A stretch of 9,335 nt of DNA from the NCBI GenBank assembly GCA_013140415.1, contig JABFSW010000031.1, positions 1 through 9,335 on the forward strand. Reading direction: 5' to 3'. Origin of the DNA: Nitrosarchaeum sp. (GTDB lineage Archaea > Thermoproteota > Nitrososphaeria > Nitrososphaerales > Nitrosopumilaceae). The translations under genes and the position numbers were made by a program. Positions 1-5,656 of the stretch are shown one piece after another (positions within the stretch are counted from its first letter, which is position 1; the number at the start of each line of letters is the position of its first letter). The notes beneath the pieces are model-generated. The model did not search any database. It had not been told where the DNA came from and worked only from the letters and a program-made list of their open reading frames with translations.

Positions 1-282
1 ATACCAATGAAAATCAGTCATTTTGGCATTTTGGTAAGCATTCTCTAATGCTGCTTGCATAGTTAATGGTGGTTGTGCTTTTGTCTCAGCTGGTTTTACC
101 TCAGCTGGTTTTGTCTCAGCTGGTTTTACCTCAGCTGGTTTTGTCTCAGCTGGTTTTACCTCAGCTGGTTTTGGTGCTGTTGGTTTGGCTTCAAGTTGAG
201 TTGCCAATTTATTCAATTTAGCTTCTAATTCTGCAATCTTGTTTTCAAGATCTTGCTTTGTTTGTTTTTTAGCAGATGACAT
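1..282 (-). CDS. Repeat-containing coiled-coil protein, N-terminal part (C-terminus beyond window)
   Basis: This is an open frame of 94 codons from an ATG whose complement lies at 280-282, running without a stop to base 1, so the C-terminus is missing. Residues 1-10 are a basic, polar start. Residues about 10-33 form a heptad-like, charged helix (LENKIAELEAKLNKL), a likely coiled coil. Residues 38-67 are three identical copies of the decapeptide KPAEVKPAET, a Pro/Ala/Lys/Glu-rich stretch that is probably extended and flexible. Residues from about 70 look like the start of a folded domain (QAALENAYQNAKMTDFHWY). There is no signal peptide or membrane segment in the visible part. A box at 306-317 on the same strand suggests a nearly leaderless transcript. 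I do not recognise the family. The layout of coiled coil, stiff linker and domain suggests a tethering or assembly role, but that is only inference. Confidence 0.8.
   Translation of the reverse strand, partial: MSSAKKQTKQDLENKIAELEAKLNKLATQLEAKPTAPKPAEVKPAETKPAEVKPAETKPAEVKPAETKAQPPLTMQAALENAYQNAKMTDFHWY
79..168. repeat. Three perfect 30-base tandem repeats inside a coding region
   Basis: Copies lie at 79-108, 109-138 and 139-168 and are identical. Each 30-base unit is itself two 15-base halves differing at two positions (ttttgtctcagctgg and ttttacctcagctgg), so there are six 15-base half units. The period is a multiple of three, and the array encodes the KPAEVKPAET repeats of the minus-strand protein. 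The lack of drift between copies, even at silent positions, points to recent duplication or slippage. Confidence 0.95.
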
Positions 283-305
283 TTAATTTGGATGAATTTC
301 TGGGG

Positions 306-317
306 TTTATTTACATT
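306..317 (-). promoter_or_regulatory. Probable TATA box for the repeat-protein gene
   Basis: Read on the minus strand, this stretch is AATGTAAATAAA, centred about 29 bases before the ATG at 282. That spacing would place transcription start at or just before the ATG, which fits a leaderless or very short-leader archaeal transcript. It is judged from composition and position only. Confidence 0.5.
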
Positions 318-350
318 TGGGTCAATTACTAATACAAAATTTGATCAAGT

Positions 351-357
351 TTTATAT
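351..357 (+). promoter_or_regulatory. Probable TATA box for the small Cys/His protein gene at 381
   Basis: The sequence TTTATAT is centred near 354, about 26-27 bases before the ATG at 381. Transcription would then start at about 380, making a leaderless message that begins at this ATG and would exclude the in-frame GTG at 375. The box is back-to-back with the minus-strand promoter at 306-317. Confidence 0.55.
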
Positions 358-365
358 GCACAAAG

Positions 366-379
366 AACACAGTTGTGTT
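366..379. promoter_or_regulatory. Inverted repeat at the predicted transcription start (candidate operator)
   Basis: AACACA (366-371) and TGTGTT (374-379) are perfect inverted arms separated by GT. The element sits directly between the TATA-like box (351-357) and the ATG at 381. A protein bound here would overlap the initiation site, so repression is the natural guess. A palindrome this short can arise by chance. Confidence 0.3.
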
Positions 380-380
380 A

Positions 381-758
381 ATGGATGATTTTGAGAAAGA
401 ATATCCGGGATTTGATTGGAAAAATACACCAGCATACAAACATCCAGGTGGAAAAGATTGCCCATGTCCAAAACATGAATACATCCGAGAACAGATCAAC
501 TTTACAAGACAAGTTAATCAGAAAGGAAAAGAACCATCAAAAATAACTCTGAAGTTTTGTCCCGATCATTACAGAGTATACACACAAGAAGTAATTCCAG
601 CTATGCCATTAAAATATAGAATTTTGACAAAAATTGCATTAAAACTTGGAGCCATCCAGATAGAGCAGCTAAAGTATATGGAATCAGAATTATGTTTTTA
701 TTGTAAATTTGGTTCTGGTGGTCACGATAGAAAGAATGAGCTTCCACCAATGGGATGA
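381..758 (+). CDS. Small Cys/His-rich, probable zinc-binding protein of unknown function
   Basis: Encodes 125 residues from ATG 381. An in-frame GTG at 375 would add two residues, but the TATA-like box at 351-357 places the transcript start at about 380, so ATG is preferred. Candidate metal ligands counted from that ATG are Cys27, Cys29 and His32 (CPCPKH), Cys60 and His63 (CPDH), and Cys105 and Cys108 (CFYC), with His115 nearby. That is enough for one or two zinc sites. Residues about 70-95 (PAMPLKYRILTKIALKLGA) are a basic amphipathic helical stretch; no clear membrane segment or signal peptide is seen, so the protein is probably cytosolic. I do not recognise a named family. It faces the next gene tail to tail, with five bases between the stops, and that neighbour is also a small zinc-finger-like protein. 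A shared role, for example in nucleic acid binding, is speculation. Confidence 0.8.
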   Translation: MDDFEKEYPGFDWKNTPAYKHPGGKDCPCPKHEYIREQINFTRQVNQKGKEPSKITLKFCPDHYRVYTQEVIPAMPLKYRILTKIALKLGAIQIEQLKYMESELCFYCKFGSGGHDRKNELPPMG

Positions 759-763
759 AATTT

Positions 764-994
764 CTATTCAGGGCTAAGTAAAATTTTCGGTTTGTTTGGA
801 GTGTCATGATGACATCTCTTACCACATAAAGGGCACTGTTTTCTATCAAGAAAAATACATTGACAGATATGAGAATCAAGATAGGATTTTGCGAGTTTAT
901 TGGATTCTCCGGTCCCATTACAAAAAGGACATTGAGATCCCAATAATTCTATAGTACCTGTTCCTTTGCACACCACACACTTGTCTTCTACCAT
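764..994 (-). CDS. Small DnaJ-type zinc-finger protein, unknown function
   Basis: Encodes 76 residues from an ATG whose complement is at 992-994. It opens with two CxxCxGxG motifs, CVVCKGTG (residues 6-13) and CPFCNGTG (22-29), the unit that repeats in the DnaJ cysteine-rich domain, where pairs of such motifs bind one zinc. A second cluster follows: Cys44 and Cys46 (CQC), Cys54 and Cys57 (CPLC), then Cys61, His62 and His63. Two zinc sites are therefore plausible in a protein with little else. There is no J domain and no DnaJ C-terminal domain, so this is not a DnaJ chaperone. It may be a stand-alone zinc-binding adaptor, but function cannot be assigned. The cysteine pattern strongly supports this as real coding sequence, as does a TATA-like box 27 bases upstream. 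The gene converges on the Cys/His protein gene ending at 758. Confidence 0.85.
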   Translation of the reverse strand: MVEDKCVVCKGTGTIELLGSQCPFCNGTGESNKLAKSYLDSHICQCIFLDRKQCPLCGKRCHHDTPNKPKILLSPE

Positions 995-1017
995 AATAGA
1001 TTTTACTGATGGTGGGA

Positions 1018-1025
1018 ATTAAAAT
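1018..1025 (-). promoter_or_regulatory. Probable TATA box for the DnaJ-type zinc-finger gene
   Basis: On the minus strand this reads ATTTTAAT and is centred about 27 bases before the ATG at 994, the spacing expected for a leaderless archaeal transcript. The same heptamer TTAAAAT recurs on the plus strand at 1033-1039, so the exact box is not certain. Confidence 0.5.
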
Positions 1026-1058
1026 GCATGTGTTAAAATTATTTCAAAAGTATCTCCC

Positions 1059-1101
1059 TTTACGTAAATCGAGTTAAGCTTATACTTGAACCATATTTAC
1101 G
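1059..1101 (+). promoter_or_regulatory. ubiD promoter region: palindrome TTTACGTAAA, TATA-like box, and repeated half site
   Basis: A TATA-like box TTATACTT lies at 1080-1087, about 25 bases before the GTG start at 1108, implying a leaderless message. Just upstream is a perfect ten-base palindrome TTTACGTAAA (1059-1068). Its half TTTACG recurs at 1096-1101, just before the start codon, 37 bases from the first copy. As a result CGTAAAT (1063-1069) and ATTTACG (1095-1101) form seven-base inverted arms that bracket the TATA-like box. This is a plausible operator arrangement; no regulator is visible nearby. Confidence 0.4.
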
Positions 1102-1107
1102 GAGATT

Positions 1108-2550
1108 GTGGCAATTGAAGACATTCATGAATTTGTAACAGAGTTGGAAAAAAAAGGAGAACTAAAGAGAGTTAAAACAGAAGTAGATTCGAATTTAGAA
1201 ATTGCAGAAATTCTAAGAAGAGCAATGTATTCAAATGGTCCGGCCATACTTTTTGAAAATGTAAAAAATTACAATATGCCAGTACTAGGTAATGCGTTTG
1301 GTTCAATCAAAAGATTAGAAATTGGTCTTGAAATGACAGATTTTACAGGAATTGGACAGAGAATTGTAGATATGACAAAAATGGATATGCCATCAGGATT
1401 TCTAAATAAAATTAAAAAACTACCAGAGCTTTCAAAAATGGCAGACTCGTTTCCTAAACTAGAAAACAGTGGTCCAGTAACTGAGGTTACATCAAATTCT
1501 GCATCTTTTGATGACTTGCCAATTTTAAAATCATGGCCAAATGATGCGGGGCGTTTTATCACATTAGGATTAGTGGCTACAAAGCATCCAGAAACAGGAG
1601 TAAGAAATCTAGGAGTATACAGAATGCAAATTCTAGACAGTACACATGCACTAATGCATTGGCAAAAGCACAAACGTGGTGCACATCATGGAGATATTTC
1701 AAAAGAACGAGGAGAAAAAATACAAGCTGCAATAATCATAGGATGTGAACCTGCAACTATTTTCTCATCAATAGCACCAGTTCCAGAAGGACTTGACAAG
1801 TATTTGTTTGCAGGAATTACAAGGAAAAAAGGAATCAAGACTGTCAAATGTAAAACTATTGATTTGGAAGTACCTGCAAATGCGGAAATTGTTTTAGAAG
1901 GATATGTTGATCCATACGATATTAGAGATGAGGGACCATTTGGGGATCATACAGGATATTACACTCCAGTTGAACCATATCCAACTTTCACATTAACAGG
2001 AATCATGAGAAGGAAAAATCCAATTTATGTTACAACCGTAGTAGGTAAACCAATTCTAGAAGATGCATATATTGGAAAAGTTATCGAACAGTCATTTTTG
2101 CCGTTGATACGAATGTTTCATCCAGAAGTGGTAGACTTTAGCATGCCAGCTGCGGGTTGGTTTCAGGGTTTGGCAATAATATCCATCAAGAAAAGATATC
2201 CAGGTCAAGCAAAAAAAGTAATGATGGGATTATGGGGAATGGGGCAGCTTGCTCTAACAAAGATGTTTGTAGTAGTGGATGAAGACATTAACGTTCATGA
2301 CATCAATGATGTGATATGGGCAATAACAACAAGGGCAGATGCTGCGCGCGATACCATCATAATTAACAACACACCGACAGATACACTTGATCCAGCATCA
2401 CCACTTGTAAACTTGGGTTCAAAATTAGGAATTGATGCCACTCAAAAAACAAGAGAAGAAGGGTATCAAAGAGAAATTCAACAGCAAGTCAAAGTGGATA
2501 CAGATACAAAGAATTTAGTAGATTCAAAGTGGTCCAATTATGGACTATAG
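1108..2550 (+). CDS. UbiD-family prenyl-FMN-dependent decarboxylase, probably for menaquinone
   Basis: Encodes 480 residues, a normal length for UbiD proteins. UbiD enzymes add or remove carboxyl groups on aromatic or conjugated acids using prenylated FMN made by UbiX. The N-terminus (IHEFVTELEKKGELKRV) matches the usual family start, supporting the GTG at 1108. The catalytic signature is present: Arg172 in GVYRMQIL, and Glu275 and Asp280 in EGPFGDHTGYY, which line up with the Arg/Glu/acid triad of the family. GWFQGLAIISIKKRYPGQAKK (350-370) and DEDINVHDINDVIWAITTR (391-409) are further typical blocks. It converges on mqnC with a six-base overlap. That partner suggests decarboxylation of a prenylated 1,4-dihydroxy-6-naphthoate in the futalosine route (the step proposed for MqnL), but UbiD substrates cannot be read from sequence. 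No UbiX gene is in the window. GGAG at 1101-1104 is close to the start and is probably not transcribed if the message is leaderless. Confidence 0.92.
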   Translation: MAIEDIHEFVTELEKKGELKRVKTEVDSNLEIAEILRRAMYSNGPAILFENVKNYNMPVLGNAFGSIKRLEIGLEMTDFTGIGQRIVDMTKMDMPSGFLNKIKKLPELSKMADSFPKLENSGPVTEVTSNSASFDDLPILKSWPNDAGRFITLGLVATKHPETGVRNLGVYRMQILDSTHALMHWQKHKRGAHHGDISKERGEKIQAAIIIGCEPATIFSSIAPVPEGLDKYLFAGITRKKGIKTVKCKTIDLEVPANAEIVLEGYVDPYDIRDEGPFGDHTGYYTPVEPYPTFTLTGIMRRKNPIYVTTVVGKPILEDAYIGKVIEQSFLPLIRMFHPEVVDFSMPAAGWFQGLAIISIKKRYPGQAKKVMMGLWGMGQLALTKMFVVVDEDINVHDINDVIWAITTRADAARDTIIINNTPTDTLDPASPLVNLGSKLGIDATQKTREEGYQREIQQQVKVDTDTKNLVDSKWSNYGL

Positions 2551-3663
2551 CAAAGCGATAGGATTGTAAAAATTATCTCGCTCTTCTGCCTGATATCCAA
2601 TTTGATGAATTGCATCTACAATTAATTTGCCAGTAAGCTCAGTGGAGCGAGCACCTGTGCAGGATACAACTTCCTCACCAATTAGTGTTCCTCCAAAGTC
2701 ATCAGCCCCATATTGAAGAGCAAGTTGTGCCATTCCAACTCCGTTTGTAAGCCATGAAGATTGAATGTGTGGGATTAGTCCATCAAAAACAAGTCTAGAT
2801 ATTGCTATCATTTTTAAAAGTTGAATTCCTCCGGTACCGTATTGCACCAAGTTTTCTTTTTGCATCAAAGTATTATTTGGCTCAAAATTCCAAGGAATAA
2901 AGGCCATGAATCCTTTAGTCTTTTCTTGTAATTTTACAATTTTAAAAAAGTGATCCACAATATCATTATTGTTTTCTACATGTCCATACATCATAGTTGC
3001 AGATGCGGGAAGTCCAAGGGTGTGAGCTTCTTCCATGATTCTAATCCAATCTGCACTTGATATTTTTTTGGGACTGATTACATCTTTTACAGAATCAACA
3101 AGAATTTCAGCACCTGCACCAGGAACCGACTGAAGTCCAGCATCTTTTAATCTTGATAAGACTTCCTTTGTGGACGATTTTTCAATCCTAGCAATCATGT
3201 CGATTTCAGATGTAGAAAGTCCGTGTACACCAATGTTTGGAAATTTTTGCCTAATCATTTTAAAGGCGTTTTCATAATATTCAATTTTCAGATTTGGATT
3301 ATGTCCACCTTGAATCAGAACTTGTCTTATCTTAAACATCTCCCATGAAGTCTTTACTCTTGATTCTATCTGATCAAGAGTTAATGTGTATGAATCTTCA
3401 GCGCCAGGGGATCTATAAAATGCACAGAATTTACAATCAGTAATACAGACATTGGTGTAATTTAGAATTATGTTATTTACAAAAGAGGCTTTTTTCCCAA
3501 ATTGCTTTCTTGTAAGATAACCAGAAACAAGGCCCATTAGATGAACATCATCAGAGTCTAATAATCGAAGGCAATCTGCAGGACTAGGTCTATTCCCACG
3601 TAGCGAGTTTTCAAGAATATCTCCAATAGTACTTTGATTAATTTGTTCAGTGGTTTGGCTCAA
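2545..3663 (-). CDS. mqnC: MqnC, cyclic dehypoxanthine futalosine synthase (radical SAM)
   Basis: Encodes 372 residues. MqnC cyclises dehypoxanthine futalosine, a radical step in the futalosine route to menaquinone. The 4Fe-4S/SAM motif is CITDCKFC (Cys73, Cys77, Cys80) within NYTNVCITDCKFCAFYR, typical of MqnC and distinguishing it from the related CofG/CofH enzymes of F420 synthesis. Other MqnC-like blocks are LIQGGHNPNLKIEYY (116-130), VPGAGAEILVD (180-190), SATMMYGHVE (221-230) and FMAFIPWNFEPNNT (252-265). The start is a TTG at 3661-3663: an in-frame TAA lies directly upstream, the next in-frame ATG is residue 43, which is too late for the family, and a TATA-like box lies about 32 bases upstream. 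The gene is divergent from the shikimate cluster and convergent with ubiD. The other mqn genes are not in this window. The family assignment is firm; pathway membership follows from the family. Confidence 0.93.
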   Translation of the reverse strand: MSQTTEQINQSTIGDILENSLRGNRPSPADCLRLLDSDDVHLMGLVSGYLTRKQFGKKASFVNNIILNYTNVCITDCKFCAFYRSPGAEDSYTLTLDQIESRVKTSWEMFKIRQVLIQGGHNPNLKIEYYENAFKMIRQKFPNIGVHGLSTSEIDMIARIEKSSTKEVLSRLKDAGLQSVPGAGAEILVDSVKDVISPKKISSADWIRIMEEAHTLGLPASATMMYGHVENNNDIVDHFFKIVKLQEKTKGFMAFIPWNFEPNNTLMQKENLVQYGTGGIQLLKMIAISRLVFDGLIPHIQSSWLTNGVGMAQLALQYGADDFGGTLIGEEVVSCTGARSTELTGKLIVDAIHQIGYQAEERDNFYNPIALL

Positions 3664-3690
3664 TTAACTTGTTCAACAACATCTATGATT

Positions 3691-3700
3691 TCTATTTATT
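3691..3700 (-). promoter_or_regulatory. Probable TATA box for mqnC
   Basis: On the minus strand this reads AATAAATAGA, centred about 32 bases before the TTG start at 3663. It predicts transcription starting near 3669 with a leader of only a few bases. An 11-base dyad TTGTT-C-AACAA (3669-3679) covers the predicted start and could be a binding site or chance. Confidence 0.5.
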
Positions 3701-3764
3701 CCTTGATAGAGAAAACTAGCAAAAAAGAATTCAACATAAAGACCAGTTCATGCACAAATCAGAT

Positions 3765-3781
3765 ATCTCAAGTTCAGAGAT
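3765..3781 (+). promoter_or_regulatory. Candidate aro operator 1: inverted repeat upstream of ADH synthase
   Basis: Arms ATCTC (3765-3769) and GAGAT (3777-3781) surround AAGTTCA, with the dyad centre at 3773. It lies upstream of the TATA-like box at 3789-3796. It shares CTC-N-AGTT-N-AGAG-N-T, in the same dyad register, with an inverted repeat before aroE at 6398-6412. Confidence 0.35.
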
Positions 3782-3788
3782 TCACGTT

Positions 3789-3796
3789 ATTTTTAA
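3789..3796 (+). promoter_or_regulatory. Probable TATA box for the ADH synthase operon
   Basis: ATTTTTAA is centred about 30 bases before the ATG at 3823. This predicts a transcript starting within a few bases of that ATG, which supports it over the upstream in-frame starts at 3634 and 3685. Confidence 0.55.
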
Positions 3797-3822
3797 GTAG
3801 GGTACTAAAAACAGATTCAGCC

Positions 3823-4605
3823 ATGGTATCTGGTCATCAGATTCGACTAAATCGAATTCTCAGAAAAGGAAAGATGTTATGCATTCCAATGGATCATGGC
3901 ATTTCTAATGGACCTATTGAGGGTCTTGCAGATCCTGCTTCTATAATTTACAAATGTGAATCACATGGACTTACAAGTGTGATAATTAACAAAGGAATTC
4001 TCAAAACATTACCAAAACCAACCAAGATTGGAATTTTAGTTCATTTTTCAAGTAGTACCTCATTATCGATGTCTCCTAATCGCAAGATGCTAACAGGTAC
4101 AGTAAAAGAAGCAGTTAGAATGGGAGCAGATGGGGTTTCGCTCCATATCAATATTGGAGGAAAAGAAGAACCAGAAATGCTAGAACAGCTTGGAATGACA
4201 GCAAATGAATGTCATGAATGGGATATGCCGCTTTTGGCAATGATGTATCCACGAGGTGAAAACGTCAAGAATCCACATGATCCTGAAATTGTAGGACATG
4301 TTGCAAGAATAGGTGCAGAGTGCGGAGCAGACATAGTAAAAACATTATACACTGGAGATATTGATTCATTTGCGAAAATTGTAAAAAGTACTCCAGTACC
4401 AATAGTTATTGCGGGCGGACCAAAAGCGAAAACAGATTTAGATATTCTTCAAATGACGGAAGATGCAATGACGGCAGGGGCAAAAGGAGTAACATATGGC
4501 AGAAACATTTTTGCACATAAAAGACCAGAAAAAATGGTAGAAGCACTAGCAGCGATAATTTTCAAAAAGGAATCCGCAAAGGAAGCAATGAAAAAAATTG
4601 AGTAA
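3823..4605 (+). CDS. aroA': 2-amino-3,7-dideoxy-D-threo-hept-6-ulosonate (ADH) synthase
   Basis: Encodes 260 residues of a class I (Schiff-base) aldolase related to archaeal fructose-bisphosphate aldolases. ADH synthase joins a deoxy-ketohexose phosphate with L-aspartate semialdehyde, the first step of the archaeal route to dehydroquinate that bypasses DAHP synthase. MDHG (residues 23-26) follows the short N-terminus. Tyr142 in MMYPRG is the likely acid/base residue, Lys173 in IVKTLYTGD is the likely Schiff-base lysine, and AGGPK (197-201) with YGRNIF (225-230) forms the phosphate-binding end. The frame is open back to a TTG at 3634, which would add 63 residues, but those look unrelated to the family and overlap the promoter. 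The ATG at 3823 gives the family's usual start. Dehydroquinate synthase II follows with an eight-base overlap, which separates this protein from a glycolytic aldolase. Confidence 0.9.
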   Translation: MVSGHQIRLNRILRKGKMLCIPMDHGISNGPIEGLADPASIIYKCESHGLTSVIINKGILKTLPKPTKIGILVHFSSSTSLSMSPNRKMLTGTVKEAVRMGADGVSLHINIGGKEEPEMLEQLGMTANECHEWDMPLLAMMYPRGENVKNPHDPEIVGHVARIGAECGADIVKTLYTGDIDSFAKIVKSTPVPIVIAGGPKAKTDLDILQMTEDAMTAGAKGVTYGRNIFAHKRPEKMVEALAAIIFKKESAKEAMKKIE

Positions 4606-5656
4606 GACTAGAGAATTAATAATTTCACCCAAAGTGTCTCAAGCGCAGTTAACAAAATTTCTTCCTCAGTTACAAGAAGAAGGAATCAAAATGGTGTATC
4701 TTGATCCAAAGAAACTAGGTTTTAAAACAAAATTAGAAACAGTATACCCTTCATCTGCTGCAAAATATGTAGTAATTGAAAAAGAAGGATCAGCAAAACC
4801 AAAGGGGAAAAAAATAGGCAGAAAATTTGAAGTTTTATCCAATACAGATATCGAGGAAATTCTAACTCTAGCAAAAAAAGGATTAGATTTTGTAATAGTT
4901 GAAGTAAAAGACTGGAAAATTATCCCACTTGAGAACATAATTGCAAAACTTCACAAGATTAATACCAAAATTTTTGCCGTAGCAAAGACACCTGAAGAAG
5001 TCAGAAAGATGTTCTCAATTCTAGAAGTTGGAGTCGACGGAGTAATTTTCAATGCAACCTCAATTAATGAAGTCAGAGAAGCCATGACATACTTGGGAAC
5101 TAGAAGTTTTGATTTGAAACCAGCAAAAATTACCGAGATCAAAGAAGTAGGAGATGGAGAAAGAGTCTGTGTTGATACAGCATCTATGCTGCATAAAGGA
5201 GAGGGAATGCTAATTGGGAGTAGATCAAATTTTTTGTTTCTAGTGCACAATGAATCAGTAGGGTCTTCATTTACATCACCAAGACCATTTAGAGTCAATG
5301 CAGGGGCAGTACATTGCTATACACTTTCTCCAGATGGCACAACTAATTATCTTTCAGAAGTAGAGACAGGATCAGAAGTATTGATAATAAATTCAAAAGG
5401 TAATGCAAGAAGAGCCACAGTTGGAAGATCAAAGATAGAGCGACGTCCAATGTTGATGATCAAAGCATCAGTTGGTGGAGAAATAGGAGGGATAATTGCA
5501 CAAGATGCAGAGACCATTCGTTTTGTAAAACCAAATGGGCAACTAGTATCAGTCACACACCTAAAGAAAGGAGACACAGTAATGGTACATGCAAAATCTG
5601 CTACAGGGAGACATTTTGGAATGGAAGTATCAGATGAATATATTTTAGAAAAATGA
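4598..5656 (+). CDS. aroB': 3-dehydroquinate synthase II (AroB')
   Basis: Encodes 352 residues, the usual size of the archaeal DHQ synthase II family. The enzyme performs NAD-dependent oxidative deamination and cyclisation of ADH to 3-dehydroquinate. It is unrelated to bacterial AroB. The family's highly conserved second half is clear: GEGMLIGSRSNFLFLVHNES (201-220), SFTSPRPFRVNAGAVHCYTL (224-243), TNYLSEVETGSEVLII (249-264) and GRSKIERRPMLMI (276-288). The N-terminus is lysine-rich and less conserved, with an alpha/beta pattern. The start is a TTG at 4598, because TGA lies in frame at 4589-4591 and the next ATG is residue 32. It overlaps the ADH synthase gene by eight bases and has no well-spaced ribosome-binding site (a GGAAG at 4581 is about 12 bases away), so translation is probably coupled. 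The last base pairs overlap aroD in an ATGA junction. Confidence 0.93.
   Translation: MSKTRELIISPKVSQAQLTKFLPQLQEEGIKMVYLDPKKLGFKTKLETVYPSSAAKYVVIEKEGSAKPKGKKIGRKFEVLSNTDIEEILTLAKKGLDFVIVEVKDWKIIPLENIIAKLHKINTKIFAVAKTPEEVRKMFSILEVGVDGVIFNATSINEVREAMTYLGTRSFDLKPAKITEIKEVGDGERVCVDTASMLHKGEGMLIGSRSNFLFLVHNESVGSSFTSPRPFRVNAGAVHCYTLSPDGTTNYLSEVETGSEVLIINSKGNARRATVGRSKIERRPMLMIKASVGGEIGGIIAQDAETIRFVKPNGQLVSVTHLKKGDTVMVHAKSATGRHFGMEVSDEYILEK

Noticed and set aside
79..168. Possible CRISPR-like array
   Set aside because: The 30-base repeats are directly adjacent with no unique spacers, and they are in frame within a protein-coding gene.
375..380. GTG start two codons before ATG 381 in the small Cys/His protein gene
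   Set aside because: The TATA-like box at 351-357 predicts transcription starting at about 380, and the GTG lies inside the inverted repeat.
601..918. 105-residue minus-strand open frame
   Set aside because: It overlaps both small zinc-protein genes in another frame. Its composition is hydrophobic and low in motifs, whereas the overlapping genes have clear cysteine patterns.
1269..1673. 134-residue minus-strand open frame inside ubiD
   Set aside because: It is a shadow of a confidently identified gene, with no promoter or recognisable domain.
3634..3822. 63-codon in-frame extension of ADH synthase, with possible starts at TTG 3634 and ATG 3685
   Set aside because: The added residues show no family similarity, overlap the mqnC start and contain the probable TATA box. 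The family normally begins close to the MDHG motif, as from ATG 3823.
3664..3822. Possible small gene or RNA in the divergent spacer
   Set aside because: Two promoters and a candidate operator account for the spacer, and no stable hairpin or independent coding signal is apparent.
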